Part shown: positions 50,226 to 58,853 of the stretch, one piece after another
How positions within the stretch are numbered: the first letter of the stretch is position 1
How the letters are laid out: the number at the start of each line of letters is the position of its first letter
DNA from: Pseudomonadales bacterium
Lineage (GTDB): Bacteria > Pseudomonadota > Gammaproteobacteria > Pseudomonadales > Pseudohongiellaceae
Assembly: GCA_024234395.1 (NCBI GenBank)
Contig: JACKOH010000002.1
Span: 372,001 to 436,000 of the forward strand
Direction: 5' to 3'
DNA: 64,000 nt
Position numbers and translations under genes: made by a program
Notes under the pieces: model-generated
Databases searched by the model: none
What the model was told of the DNA's origin: nothing
The model's input: only the letters and a program-made list of their open reading frames with translations

Positions 50226-52397
50226 ATGAAAACGCCAGCACTGCACCGAGGTCTCCTCCCCCTCCTATATTCTGGTTGCTGCTTTCTGTCGCTTCTGTTT
50301 TTCCTTGCCTCACTGTCCACAGCCCTGCTGGCTCAGGACCGGCCTGATGGTACCGTCACTTATCCCGCCACCTACTTTGCCCAATATGCCCCTGTCACTG
50401 TCAACGACATGTTGAACCGTATCCCCGGGATCGGTCTGGCCCTGGAAGTGGACAGCGCCGCCCGCTATCGGGGTGGCAACGACCGGGGGCTCGGGGGCAG
50501 TGACCGGATTCTAATCAATGGTAAGCGGCTGGCAGGCAAAGCCAATGAGGCCGGTGCACAGTTAAACCGGATTACGGCTGACCAGGTCGATTACATCGAA
50601 ATCGTACGCGGCAATTCCGCCGATCTCGATGTCCAGAATGCAGGACAACTGGTCAACATCGTCCTGCTTGAATCACTGTCATCAATTGCCTATTCGAGTG
50701 AACTGGGCATGACACACTTCCGCGATGGCACTGTGGAACCCAGCGGTTCCTTTTCTGTAAGCGGTCAGACCGGCCAGCTAAACTACCAGATCAGCACTAA
50801 TCTGGAAACTCGTTATGAAGCTCTGGAAAGCTTCGAAATCAGTCTGTTACCGGACCTATCATTGAACGAAACCAGGGCCTTCGACCGTTATCGGGACCAG
50901 CAGAATCTCTCGATCAATACCAATCTTGTCTATCAGGCCACTCCTTTCGATAGGGTTGCTTTAAATGCCTTATACGGCAACAGCGATCCGCCCAGCAAAC
51001 TGGTACGCGCCATAACCGATCTCAAACCCGATCCGGCACCAGTGGTTTTTGAGCGGGAAGCACTTCCGGCCAGCTCCGACAACTGGGAATTCGGCGGCGA
51101 CTATGAGCACAATTTCACCAACAGTGGTCGCTATAAACTGCTTTTCATAGTCAATGAGAAAAACGATTCCATAAACCGGCAGCGATATCTGTCAACTGAA
51201 TTAGTCAACCAGGAGGTAAAAAACCTTTTTCTCGATACCCATAGCCGTTACAGGGAGCGTATTCTGCGGAGTTCCTACGCGTGGGATCTGGCCAGTGGTC
51301 AGAACCTGGAACTGGGGCTCGAGGGAGCTCAGACAATTCAGGACTCCAAGCTCAGATTAGGACTGAAGATTCCTGGCATTGGATCTCCTGACTATGGTGG
51401 TCTTGTTCCGGCCGACCCACCCAACGCCGTATCGACTGTGGAAGAAATTCGCTATGAAGGTTTTGCCATTCATAATTGGCAGCTCAATTCAAGACTGTCT
51501 CTGCAGAGCAGCCTGCTCTACGAGACTTCCGAAATCGAACAACGGGCTGATTCAACTAAAAGCAGAAGCTTCAACTTTATGAAGCCGAAACTGGATCTTC
51601 GTTTTAACGCCAGTAATTCCCTGCAACTGCGGCTGTCTGCGGAAAAGCAGGTTTCACAGTTGCGCTTCGCCGACTTTTCCGCATCGACTAACGACCGCGA
51701 CGAAGACCAGGACACAATTGCCGGAAACCCGGAGCTAATACCGGAAGAGACCTGGCGCTACGACGTGAATATCGATTACCGACTACCTGAAGACGGCGGG
51801 GTATTGAACACCCGCCTGTTTTACTATGACATCAAGAATTCAATCGACCGTATCGATATCTCCAGCGGATCTGACAACCTCGCCACCACCAACGGCAATG
51901 TGGGGGACGGTACGGTTTACGGAATGAATTTTAATATCAGTCTGCGTCTGGCCAGGATAAAACTTCCGGATGCGGTACTGACCGGGGGTCTGCTGCTACA
52001 GGAGTCATATATCGATGACCCCATGATCGCCCGGGAACGCCGGGTTGTTCCCTATGACCGGGGCCGTATCAGCGTCGGTTTCCGGCACGACATTACGCGC
52101 TGGAATCTCAACTACGGGATCAATTATTTTGATGGCATTGATGGAAACCGGCCTTTCTTTGACATTGATAATGTCATTTATATCGGCTCTAACAGCAACC
52201 TGAGCCTGTTCCTGGAAAAAGTGGGATTTGCCGGAATTACCTATCGTTTTGAAGCGGACAATCTGCTGGATCATCAGAGCTGCCGGGAACGGAGGCGATA
52301 CAGTGGATATCTGCGCAACGGCATTTTGAAGGAAATAGAACGCTACTGCACTACCAATGGCACCCGGCTGAGTTTTAAAGCAAGGGCCACATTCTGA
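50226..52397 (+). CDS. TonB-dependent outer-membrane receptor
   Basis: A protein of 723 residues from ATG 50226; the frame opens at 50205. The signal peptide ends ALLAQ. The plug domain runs from DRPDGTVTYPATYFAQYAP through NDMLNRIPGIGLALEVDSA to QVDYIEIVRGNSADLDVQN, after which about 20 beta strands lead to a terminal Phe (RLSFKARATF). Typical cargoes are siderophores, vitamin B12 or glycans; no specific clue is present. It stands alone between divergently read ftsH and the carbonic anhydrase gene. Confidence 0.9.
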   Translation: MKTPALHRGLLPLLYSGCCFLSLLFFLASLSTALLAQDRPDGTVTYPATYFAQYAPVTVNDMLNRIPGIGLALEVDSAARYRGGNDRGLGGSDRILINGKRLAGKANEAGAQLNRITADQVDYIEIVRGNSADLDVQNAGQLVNIVLLESLSSIAYSSELGMTHFRDGTVEPSGSFSVSGQTGQLNYQISTNLETRYEALESFEISLLPDLSLNETRAFDRYRDQQNLSINTNLVYQATPFDRVALNALYGNSDPPSKLVRAITDLKPDPAPVVFEREALPASSDNWEFGGDYEHNFTNSGRYKLLFIVNEKNDSINRQRYLSTELVNQEVKNLFLDTHSRYRERILRSSYAWDLASGQNLELGLEGAQTIQDSKLRLGLKIPGIGSPDYGGLVPADPPNAVSTVEEIRYEGFAIHNWQLNSRLSLQSSLLYETSEIEQRADSTKSRSFNFMKPKLDLRFNASNSLQLRLSAEKQVSQLRFADFSASTNDRDEDQDTIAGNPELIPEETWRYDVNIDYRLPEDGGVLNTRLFYYDIKNSIDRIDISSGSDNLATTNGNVGDGTVYGMNFNISLRLARIKLPDAVLTGGLLLQESYIDDPMIARERRVVPYDRGRISVGFRHDITRWNLNYGINYFDGIDGNRPFFDIDNVIYIGSNSNLSLFLEKVGFAGITYRFEADNLLDHQSCRERRRYSGYLRNGILKEIERYCTTNGTRLSFKARATF

Positions 52398-52457
52398 GTA
52401 ATCCTGCCGGATGCTGGCGGGCGCCGATATTTGCGCCGATTCCCCGGAACGGATGTT

Positions 52458-53087
52458 TCAGGCCAGGCGGTGAATATCAGCAATTTCGTCGGCCCCAGTA
52501 ATGCTCACTTTAAGATCCTTGAGAATGCCGTCCCCGACGCTGTAGATCCAGCCGTGCACGGTCAACTGCTGACCCGCTTTCCAGGCATTCTGCACCACCG
52601 TGGTATGGCAGACATTGGCGACCTGCTCGATCACGTTGATTTCGCACAGCCGGTCCTGCTTTTCCTGAGCGGAGGAAGTCGCTTCCATCTGGACCTGGTG
52701 GACGCGGTAAATATCCTTGATATGCCGCAGCCAGTTATCGATCAGACCATGATCGCTGTTTTCCAGTGCCGCCCGGACACCACCGCACTCATAGTGCCCG
52801 CACACAATGATGTGTTTCACCTTCAACACTTCCACCGCGAACTGAATGACGGATAGACAATTCAGATCCGAGTGCACCACCAGATTGGCGATGTTGCGAT
52901 GCACGAACACTTCGCCGGGGAGTAGTCCCACGATCTGGTTGGCCGGAACCCGGCTGTCGGAACAACCTATCCACAGGTATTCCGGACTCTGCTGAGCCGA
53001 CAGTTTGCTGAAAAACTGCGGGTCCGACTGCTTGATGCCATCCGCCCACAGACGGTTGCGCTCGAGCAGAAAATTCAGGTCTTTCAT
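52458..53087 (-). CDS. can: Beta-class carbonic anhydrase
   Basis: A protein of 209 residues from ATG 53087, with GGAAGG just upstream; the frame extends nine codons more. Zinc ligands are Cys42, His98 and Cys101, with the dyad Asp44 and Arg46, in GCSDSRVPANQ and VCGHYECGG; these numbers coincide with E. coli Can. It interconverts CO2 and bicarbonate and supplies bicarbonate for carboxylation in ambient air. Placed tail-to-tail with the TonB receptor gene. Confidence 0.95.
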   Translation of the reverse strand: MKDLNFLLERNRLWADGIKQSDPQFFSKLSAQQSPEYLWIGCSDSRVPANQIVGLLPGEVFVHRNIANLVVHSDLNCLSVIQFAVEVLKVKHIIVCGHYECGGVRAALENSDHGLIDNWLRHIKDIYRVHQVQMEATSSAQEKQDRLCEINVIEQVANVCHTTVVQNAWKAGQQLTVHGWIYSVGDGILKDLKVSITGADEIADIHRLA

Positions 53088-53182
53088 TGCCGCCTTCCTT
53101 TTTATTCCCTTCAATAGCCTTTTAAATCCCTGGCCATTTAATTCGCTTCATCAGCCTATAAATGCCCGTGCAACGCACCCGG

Positions 53183-54505
53183 TTAACGCCGATCGACGAT
53201 GGCTTCATCCACCAGGGTTTTGAATTCTTCGCGAAATCCGTTGCCACCGGCCGGCGACACCTGGGCCATGATTACCACCACCATGTTCTGGTTGGGATCA
53301 ATAAAATACCGGGTCCCGGCGGAACCGTCCCACCAGATGGTACCGTTACTGACCGGAAAGTCATAGGCGCTGCTGTCCATGACCACATTGAAACCACCCA
53401 GCGACCAGCCGGAACCCAGCCAGTAACCGCGGGTATTAAGCGGCAGCACACTGTCCGGGACGGCATTGGCAAAAATGCGCTCGACCGTGTCCTCCCTGAG
53501 CACGCGAATCCCGTCCAGTTCTCCGCCATTAAGCAGCATCTGGGAAAAGTGCAGATAGTCCATCACCGTTGAAAGCAGTCCCACACCTCCTTCGATCAGC
53601 CGGGGCCGGGTGGTGAACGGTACCTCCTCAATCTGGTAAGGTACCAGTTGTCCCCCACTGGGTCGATAGACCGTCGCCAGCCGATCGACCCGGGTCGGGT
53701 CTGCCCAGAATACCGTATCGGGCATCTGCAGGGGATCGAACAGACGCCGTTGCAGGAACTGCTCGAATGGCATGCCGGAAACAATCTCAACAATGCGACC
53801 GAGGATAGTGGCGGAAATACCGTAACGGAACTCGGTGCCCGGGTCAGAAAAAAGCGGGACACGTGCTGCGTTATCGACCATCTCAGGCAGAGTGATATTG
53901 CGATCCCGGACATTGTTCTCCACGTAGACCGGCATGCTACGGGGACCCAGACCACCGGAATGAGTCAGCAGCTGAGCAATGGTTATGTCACCCCGGCGGG
54001 CCCTGGTCTGATTGATATCGGGATTGGCGGAATCCAGGAACACCCGCTGCTCTTCAAACTGGGGCAGATACTTGCTGACCTTGTCATCGACATTGAGCAA
54101 CTGCTGTTCCGCCAGCATCATGACTGCTGCACTGGTAATCTGCCGGGTCATCGAATACATCCGGAACAACGCGTTGTCCACCATCGGCCGATTGCTCTCG
54201 ATGTCGAGTTGACCAAGCGATTCGAAATAGACAATGCGGCTGTCCCTGGCCACTGCCGCCACCACCCCGGCAATGTCACCGGCGTCGATGTGCTGCTGCA
54301 GCCTGGCCGTGGCGCGGTCCAGCAAGGCACTGGACAGGCCTACCTCTTCCGGCGCGGCGAATCCCAGGTCCTGGCCCACACCGGGACCCGGCCAACCCAG
54401 CGCAGTCAAAAGCAGGACCAGCAGTCCACCGACGCGCCGCCGTTCCCCTCTTGCGACTCTGCCATCGCCGTGTTTTTTCAGAAGTTCCTTCACTATGCTG
54501 TTCAT
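53183..54505 (-). CDS. Exported CubicO-like serine hydrolase with Arg for catalytic Lys
   Basis: A protein of 440 residues from ATG 54505 (frame open to 54556). A hydrophobic signal at about residues 27-45 ends near GVGQ. The beta-lactamase class C/CubicO scaffold is visible: ALFRMYSMTRQITSAAVMML holds Ser118 but Arg121 in the SxxK motif; FRYGISATILGRIVEI is the YxN-type region; GTIWWDGSAGTRYFIDP is the last motif. The Lys-to-Arg change would slow or abolish classic acylation, so the role may be altered. Family members hydrolyse esters, D-amino peptides or amides. The codon (CGG) is not a simple sequencing error away from AAG/AAA. Confidence 0.8.
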   Translation of the reverse strand: MNSIVKELLKKHGDGRVARGERRRVGGLLVLLLTALGWPGPGVGQDLGFAAPEEVGLSSALLDRATARLQQHIDAGDIAGVVAAVARDSRIVYFESLGQLDIESNRPMVDNALFRMYSMTRQITSAAVMMLAEQQLLNVDDKVSKYLPQFEEQRVFLDSANPDINQTRARRGDITIAQLLTHSGGLGPRSMPVYVENNVRDRNITLPEMVDNAARVPLFSDPGTEFRYGISATILGRIVEIVSGMPFEQFLQRRLFDPLQMPDTVFWADPTRVDRLATVYRPSGGQLVPYQIEEVPFTTRPRLIEGGVGLLSTVMDYLHFSQMLLNGGELDGIRVLREDTVERIFANAVPDSVLPLNTRGYWLGSGWSLGGFNVVMDSSAYDFPVSNGTIWWDGSAGTRYFIDPNQNMVVVIMAQVSPAGGNGFREEFKTLVDEAIVDRR

Positions 54506-54627
54506 GGTTCCGTTCACTGTTCCTGTTGTTAGTTTGTCTCTTACCCTGTCTCTCAACCTGTCTCTTACCCTGTCCCTGCGGCCGGCTTACCGACTCAGCC
54601 TGTCAGTGCTCCCGGACGGACCGCGAC

Positions 54628-56472
54628 TCAATCGCCCTGCTCCTGTATCCAACGCTCCACCCGTTGCCGAAGAATCGGCATGGGCAGGGCACCGGCGCCC
54701 AGCACCAGATCATGAAAGTCGCGGATATCGAAGCGATCACCCAGGGCAACGCTGGCCTGTTCCCGCAATTCCAGAAACTGCATCATGCCTATCTTATAAG
54801 CAGTGGCTTGCCCCGGGCCAGTGATATAGCGCTGAATCTCGGAGTGCACCGCGCCCTCCGCCAGCGGCGAATTGGCGAGCATGTACTCAACCGCCTGCTC
54901 CTCGCTCCACTGTTTCGAGTGGATACCGGTGTCCACCACCAATCGAATTGCGCGCCAGATTTCGCCGGTCAGGCGCCCGAAGTCAGAGTAGGGATCCTGG
55001 AAAAAGCCCATTTCCTTGCCCAGGTATTCCGCGTACAGACCCCAGCCTTCGGTGTATGCAGTATTGCGGGACTGGGTACGGAAACGGGGAATATCGGTCA
55101 GTTCCTGCTGGATCGAGATCTGCATGTGGTGACCCGGACTGCCCTCATGATAGGCCACGTCCTCCAGCTGGTAGATGGGCATGGCATTCATGTCCGACAA
55201 GTGCGAATAAAAGGCACCCGGCCGGGACCCGTCCGGCGCGCCCGGCATGTAATGCTGCGCCGCACCGTCCTGTTCGCGGAACGCCTCGACCCGCCGTACC
55301 TCAAGCCCGGCCAGCGGCAGCCGGCCGAAATACTCCGGTAACCGGGCGGTCATGGCATCCAGGTAGCTCCGCGCCAACTGCAGATAATCCTGGCGGCCCT
55401 GGTCAGTGTTGGGATAATAGAACTGGTCGCTTTCCCGCATGTAGACGAAAAACTCGGCCAGAGAGCCCTCGAAACCGACGCTGCGTTTGATGGTCTCCAT
55501 TTCGGCGGTCAGACGTGCCACTTCAGCGAGGCCGATCTCGTGTATCTGATCAGCGGTCAGGTCCAGGCCGGTCATCAGATGCAGCCGGTAATTGTAGTAG
55601 TCCTCGCCGTTCGGCAGGTTCCAGACGCCTCTGGCATCTTCATCGCTGAAATCCCGGTCACTGCGCAGCCAGTCGGCCACCCTGGTATAGGCGGCCGCTA
55701 CTGGCCCGGTCAGCAGTTGCCGTCCCTGGTCCAGCAGTGCGGACGCGTCGTCAGCGCCCAGCACCTGCGCGTCCTCCAGGGAAGACACCTTGGCCTGCAG
55801 ATCGGCCCACAGCGGCGAGTCACCCGGCCCGTCGAAGGGCTGACCCGAGGTGATCCGGTCAATTTCCTCCAGTGCAAAGTCATAATCGAAGCGGGGCTGA
55901 CGGATGCCCTCGTCAGCCGCCAGCCGGGCCCGCTCCAGCAACTGGTCGAAGGCGCGGGGCAGCTGTTCAAGACGGGACAGGTAGGCACGCAGGTCCGCCT
56001 CGCTATCCACCCGATGAAAGTTGATCAGGAAATTCGGCAGCCCGGCATGCGGTCCACCACGCCCGAAGATGTAACCATGGCGCCAGTAGGGCCGGCCCTG
56101 TTCTGCCAGCTCCAGGTTGTATTCCCACAGATCCCAGGAAAGCCGGCCGTCTGGCGTCAGGGCCCGGTAATCGAACTGCTGGCGCATGCTGGCAACACTG
56201 TTCCGGCGCCAGTCCAGTTCCCGTTCCGCGGCCGCTTCGGAACGGTCATCCAGTTGGTCGTAGTCGGTTTTGTCACCGAGCCGGGTCCGGAATTCCGGAC
56301 TGAATGCCAGCATTTCCTCGAACTGTGCATCCAGCCAGACATTGAGGCGTTCAGTCTCGGTCAGCTGGGAATCTGGCAGGGCTGCCCCGGAAACCGGCGC
56401 GGGACGGTCTGTGTTTTCACGGCCACAGGCAACCAGCAGTGGCAGGAACAGCAGGGCGAGAATCGCTTTCAT
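54628..56472 (-). CDS. DUF885 lipoprotein
   Basis: A protein of 614 residues with a lipobox (LFLPLLVAC, Cys16). DUF885 landmarks: LNVWLDAQFEEMLAFSPEF early, HRVDSEADLRAYLSRLEQL, GLAEVARLTAEMETIKRSVG, and the metal-site-like block AYHEGSPGHHMQISIQQEL with RNTAYTEGWGLYAEYLGKEM. The HxxxxxHH and E in TEGW resemble metallopeptidase ligands, and the family is suspected to be a metal-dependent peptidase, but no substrate is established. It is anchored in the envelope by its lipid. It sits between the serine hydrolase and cysQ genes on the same strand. Confidence 0.9.
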   Translation of the reverse strand: MKAILALLFLPLLVACGRENTDRPAPVSGAALPDSQLTETERLNVWLDAQFEEMLAFSPEFRTRLGDKTDYDQLDDRSEAAAERELDWRRNSVASMRQQFDYRALTPDGRLSWDLWEYNLELAEQGRPYWRHGYIFGRGGPHAGLPNFLINFHRVDSEADLRAYLSRLEQLPRAFDQLLERARLAADEGIRQPRFDYDFALEEIDRITSGQPFDGPGDSPLWADLQAKVSSLEDAQVLGADDASALLDQGRQLLTGPVAAAYTRVADWLRSDRDFSDEDARGVWNLPNGEDYYNYRLHLMTGLDLTADQIHEIGLAEVARLTAEMETIKRSVGFEGSLAEFFVYMRESDQFYYPNTDQGRQDYLQLARSYLDAMTARLPEYFGRLPLAGLEVRRVEAFREQDGAAQHYMPGAPDGSRPGAFYSHLSDMNAMPIYQLEDVAYHEGSPGHHMQISIQQELTDIPRFRTQSRNTAYTEGWGLYAEYLGKEMGFFQDPYSDFGRLTGEIWRAIRLVVDTGIHSKQWSEEQAVEYMLANSPLAEGAVHSEIQRYITGPGQATAYKIGMMQFLELREQASVALGDRFDIRDFHDLVLGAGALPMPILRQRVERWIQEQGD

Positions 56473-56610
56473 GACGGGACTCCGGTTCGGCAGCAGGGCT
56501 ACAGAGGGTAAACCAGGGCCATGGGCAAATCCAGACGCACCGCCGCGACGGCCATGCAGGCAGGCGCCTGTTGCCGATTCAGGGGACTGCGGACCAGGGA
56601 CAGCCCGTAA

Positions 56611-57426
56611 TCAGGAGAAGAATCGCTGCCAGTCGTAACCGGCATCGGCAATGGCAGTGAAATGGGGATTAAGCAGTTCCGGCTTGCTGTTGTAACGCAG
56701 TTCGTCGAATTGCGGATTCACCAGCGAGCCGCCAGCTGCCAGCAACACCGCGTGCGCGGCGGCCGTGTCCCATTCACAGGTGGGCCCCAGGCGCGGATAG
56801 AGATCGGCCTCGCCGGCGGCGACCAGGCAGATCTTCAGAGAACTGCCCATGCTGACCAGTTCCAGATCAGGGAATGTCTCGCGCAGGCGCTCCAGCAGGC
56901 CATCCAACTCCGGGGCCCGGTGACTGCGACTGGCCACGACTTTCAGCGCCGTCTGTCCCGGCTGGATGCGGCGGCACTGCAGCGGCGTTGCCACGCCAGC
57001 CTCATGGCGCGTGGCTCCAGAGCCCCGGAGGCCACTGTAAGTCACCCCGGTTACCGGTACATGCACCACGCCCAGCACCGGTTGCCCGGCCTCGATCAGG
57101 GCGATATTGACGGTGAATTCCCCATTGCGCTTGATAAATTCTTTGGTGCCGTCCAGCGGGTCCACCAGCCAGTAACGTGACCAGCCACTGCGCTCAGCAT
57201 AGTCCAGCTGTTCGGATTCTTCGGACAGGATCGGCATGGCGGGAGCTTCCGCGGCAAGCCGGGCCACGATCAGTTCATGGGCTCGGCGGTCCGCCTCGGT
57301 CAGTGGCGAGTTATCGTCCTTGACTGTTACATCAATGTTGCCGGTCTTGTTATACACTGTGAGTATCTCCTGGCCGGCAGCCCGGGCGATTTCGCCCGCC
57401 AGCGCCAGAAGCTGTTGATCTGTCAT
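56611..57426 (-). CDS. cysQ: 3'(2'),5'-bisphosphate nucleotidase CysQ
   Basis: A protein of 271 residues in the inositol-monophosphatase superfamily. Metal site ILSEESEQL, then the WLVDPLDGTKEFIKRNGEF signature, and the third element CEWDTAAAHAVLLAAGG. It hydrolyses PAP formed from PAPS during sulfate assimilation or sulfotransferase action; the sulfotransferase at 18.8 kb would make such PAP. GGGAAT lies before the ATG. It is divergent from yrfG, 78 bases apart. Confidence 0.92.
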   Translation of the reverse strand: MTDQQLLALAGEIARAAGQEILTVYNKTGNIDVTVKDDNSPLTEADRRAHELIVARLAAEAPAMPILSEESEQLDYAERSGWSRYWLVDPLDGTKEFIKRNGEFTVNIALIEAGQPVLGVVHVPVTGVTYSGLRGSGATRHEAGVATPLQCRRIQPGQTALKVVASRSHRAPELDGLLERLRETFPDLELVSMGSSLKICLVAAGEADLYPRLGPTCEWDTAAAHAVLLAAGGSLVNPQFDELRYNSKPELLNPHFTAIADAGYDWQRFFS

Positions 57427-57504
57427 TATTGATTCCCTGCCAGGTTACTGATTTTAAAGCCGCTACGGTCTTTCCAGACCGACCTGTTTCAAACAGCCCG
57501 TACT

Positions 57505-58242
57505 ATGCGTCAGTTAAGTCACGAAAGCTACCCGCAAACCAGCCAGGTGCCGCCCTGGTCAGACATCGATACGGTCATGTTCGACATGGACGGAACGTTG
57601 CTGGATCTGCATTTCGACAACTATTTCTGGCAGGATTTCCTGCCGGTGGCCTGGGCCCGGGCCCGTGGCGTGGACGAGCAGACCGCCAGCAGCAAACTGC
57701 ACGCTATGTACTCCGAATTGCGGGGTACCCTGAACTGGTACTGCCTGGATTTCTGGACCGAACAACTGGACATGGACATCACCCGGCTCAAACACGAGGT
57801 GAAACACAAGATCGCCATCCGGCCCAATGTGGTGGATCTGCTGGTCAAGCTGCGTCAGTTGCACAAGCGTATCCTGCTGATTACCAATGCCCATCCGGAC
57901 AGCCTCAACCTGAAACTTGAACATACCGGCATCGGCCAGTATTTCGACAACACCATCAGTTCGCACCTGCTGCACAAGGCCAAGGAGAATCACGGCTTCT
58001 GGACCGCGCTCAAGGAGCTGGAACACTACGATCCGCAGCGCACCCTGCTGATCGACGACAGCCTGCCGGTGCTGCGCCAGGCCCGGAGCGAGGGAATCCG
58101 TCACCTGTTTGGGATCTATCAACCGGACAGTCAGCAGGATCCCCAGTTGTGCGAGGAATTTCCGCAGATTGTGGATTTTGAACACATCATGCCGGCCCAT
58201 CATCCTGACGCAGCCGGCGACCGGGACGGAAGTCATGAGTAA
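57505..58242 (+). CDS. yrfG: GMP/IMP nucleotidase YrfG (HAD family)
   Basis: A protein of 245 residues. HAD motifs: MFDMDGTLLDLHFDNYFWQD (motif I), LLITNAHPDSLNLKLEHTG (motif II), KAKENHGFWTALK (motif III Lys) and TLLIDDSLPVLRQARSEG (motif IV). The DLHFDNYFWQ block after motif I is characteristic of YrfG, which dephosphorylates purine 5'-nucleotides. Synteny with hslR and pckA matches enteric genomes. The hslR start overlaps its last codons by 8 bases. Confidence 0.92.
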   Translation: MRQLSHESYPQTSQVPPWSDIDTVMFDMDGTLLDLHFDNYFWQDFLPVAWARARGVDEQTASSKLHAMYSELRGTLNWYCLDFWTEQLDMDITRLKHEVKHKIAIRPNVVDLLVKLRQLHKRILLITNAHPDSLNLKLEHTGIGQYFDNTISSHLLHKAKENHGFWTALKELEHYDPQRTLLIDDSLPVLRQARSEGIRHLFGIYQPDSQQDPQLCEEFPQIVDFEHIMPAHHPDAAGDRDGSHE

Positions 58243-58645
58243 ACCGGACAGATCCACAGCAGGCGCCAAGGTGAGACTGGACAAGTGGTTGTGGGCGGCG
58301 CGGTTCTACAAGACCCGTGCCATTGCCAAGCAGGCTATCGACGGCGGCAAGGTGCAGTGCGACGGCAGCCGCGCCAAACCGGGCAGGGAGGTTACCGAAG
58401 GGCTGCGGATCGATCTGCGGCAGGGCTATGACGAACGGTCGGTTATCGTCACCGGACTCTCCGAACAGCGGCGCGGTGCCGCCGAAGCCCAGTTGCTTTA
58501 CGAGGAGACTCCAGAGAGCATCGAGCGGCGCAAACTGGCCGCGGAGCAACGTAAGGCCCTGCCCCGCCAGCTGCAGACCGAAGGCCGGCCCAGCAAGCGC
58601 GACCGGCGCCTGATTCATCAGTTCAAGAATTCGCAGCTCGACTGA
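58235..58645 (+). CDS. hslR: Ribosome-associated heat-shock protein Hsp15
   Basis: A protein of 136 residues. The S4 RNA-binding motif is at the N-terminus (VRLDKWLWAARFYKTRAIAK then AIDGGKVQCDGSRAKPGREV), followed by a basic C-terminal tail, the Hsp15 architecture of ~133 residues. Hsp15 binds free 50S subunits carrying a nascent chain and recycles them after heat shock. It overlaps yrfG. In many relatives hslO (Hsp33) comes next, but here the following gene is pckA. Confidence 0.95.
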   Translation: MSKPDRSTAGAKVRLDKWLWAARFYKTRAIAKQAIDGGKVQCDGSRAKPGREVTEGLRIDLRQGYDERSVIVTGLSEQRRGAAEAQLLYEETPESIERRKLAAEQRKALPRQLQTEGRPSKRDRRLIHQFKNSQLD

Positions 58646-58853
58646 CCGGTGGTCCGCGGCACGAGTGGCAGGTCAGAAAATAAACACCCGCCGACCACCC
58701 GGCAGACTATTACTCCGCAGCTTTTTATTTGGCATAATGGTCGTTTTTCTGCAGCACACTGGAACCCAGGTCCTACAGCTCCCGCAATCGTGACAGTCCG
58801 TCCACCAACATTTGCTTCTCCAGCGATCCCTTCGAATAACAGGTAAACCGATA

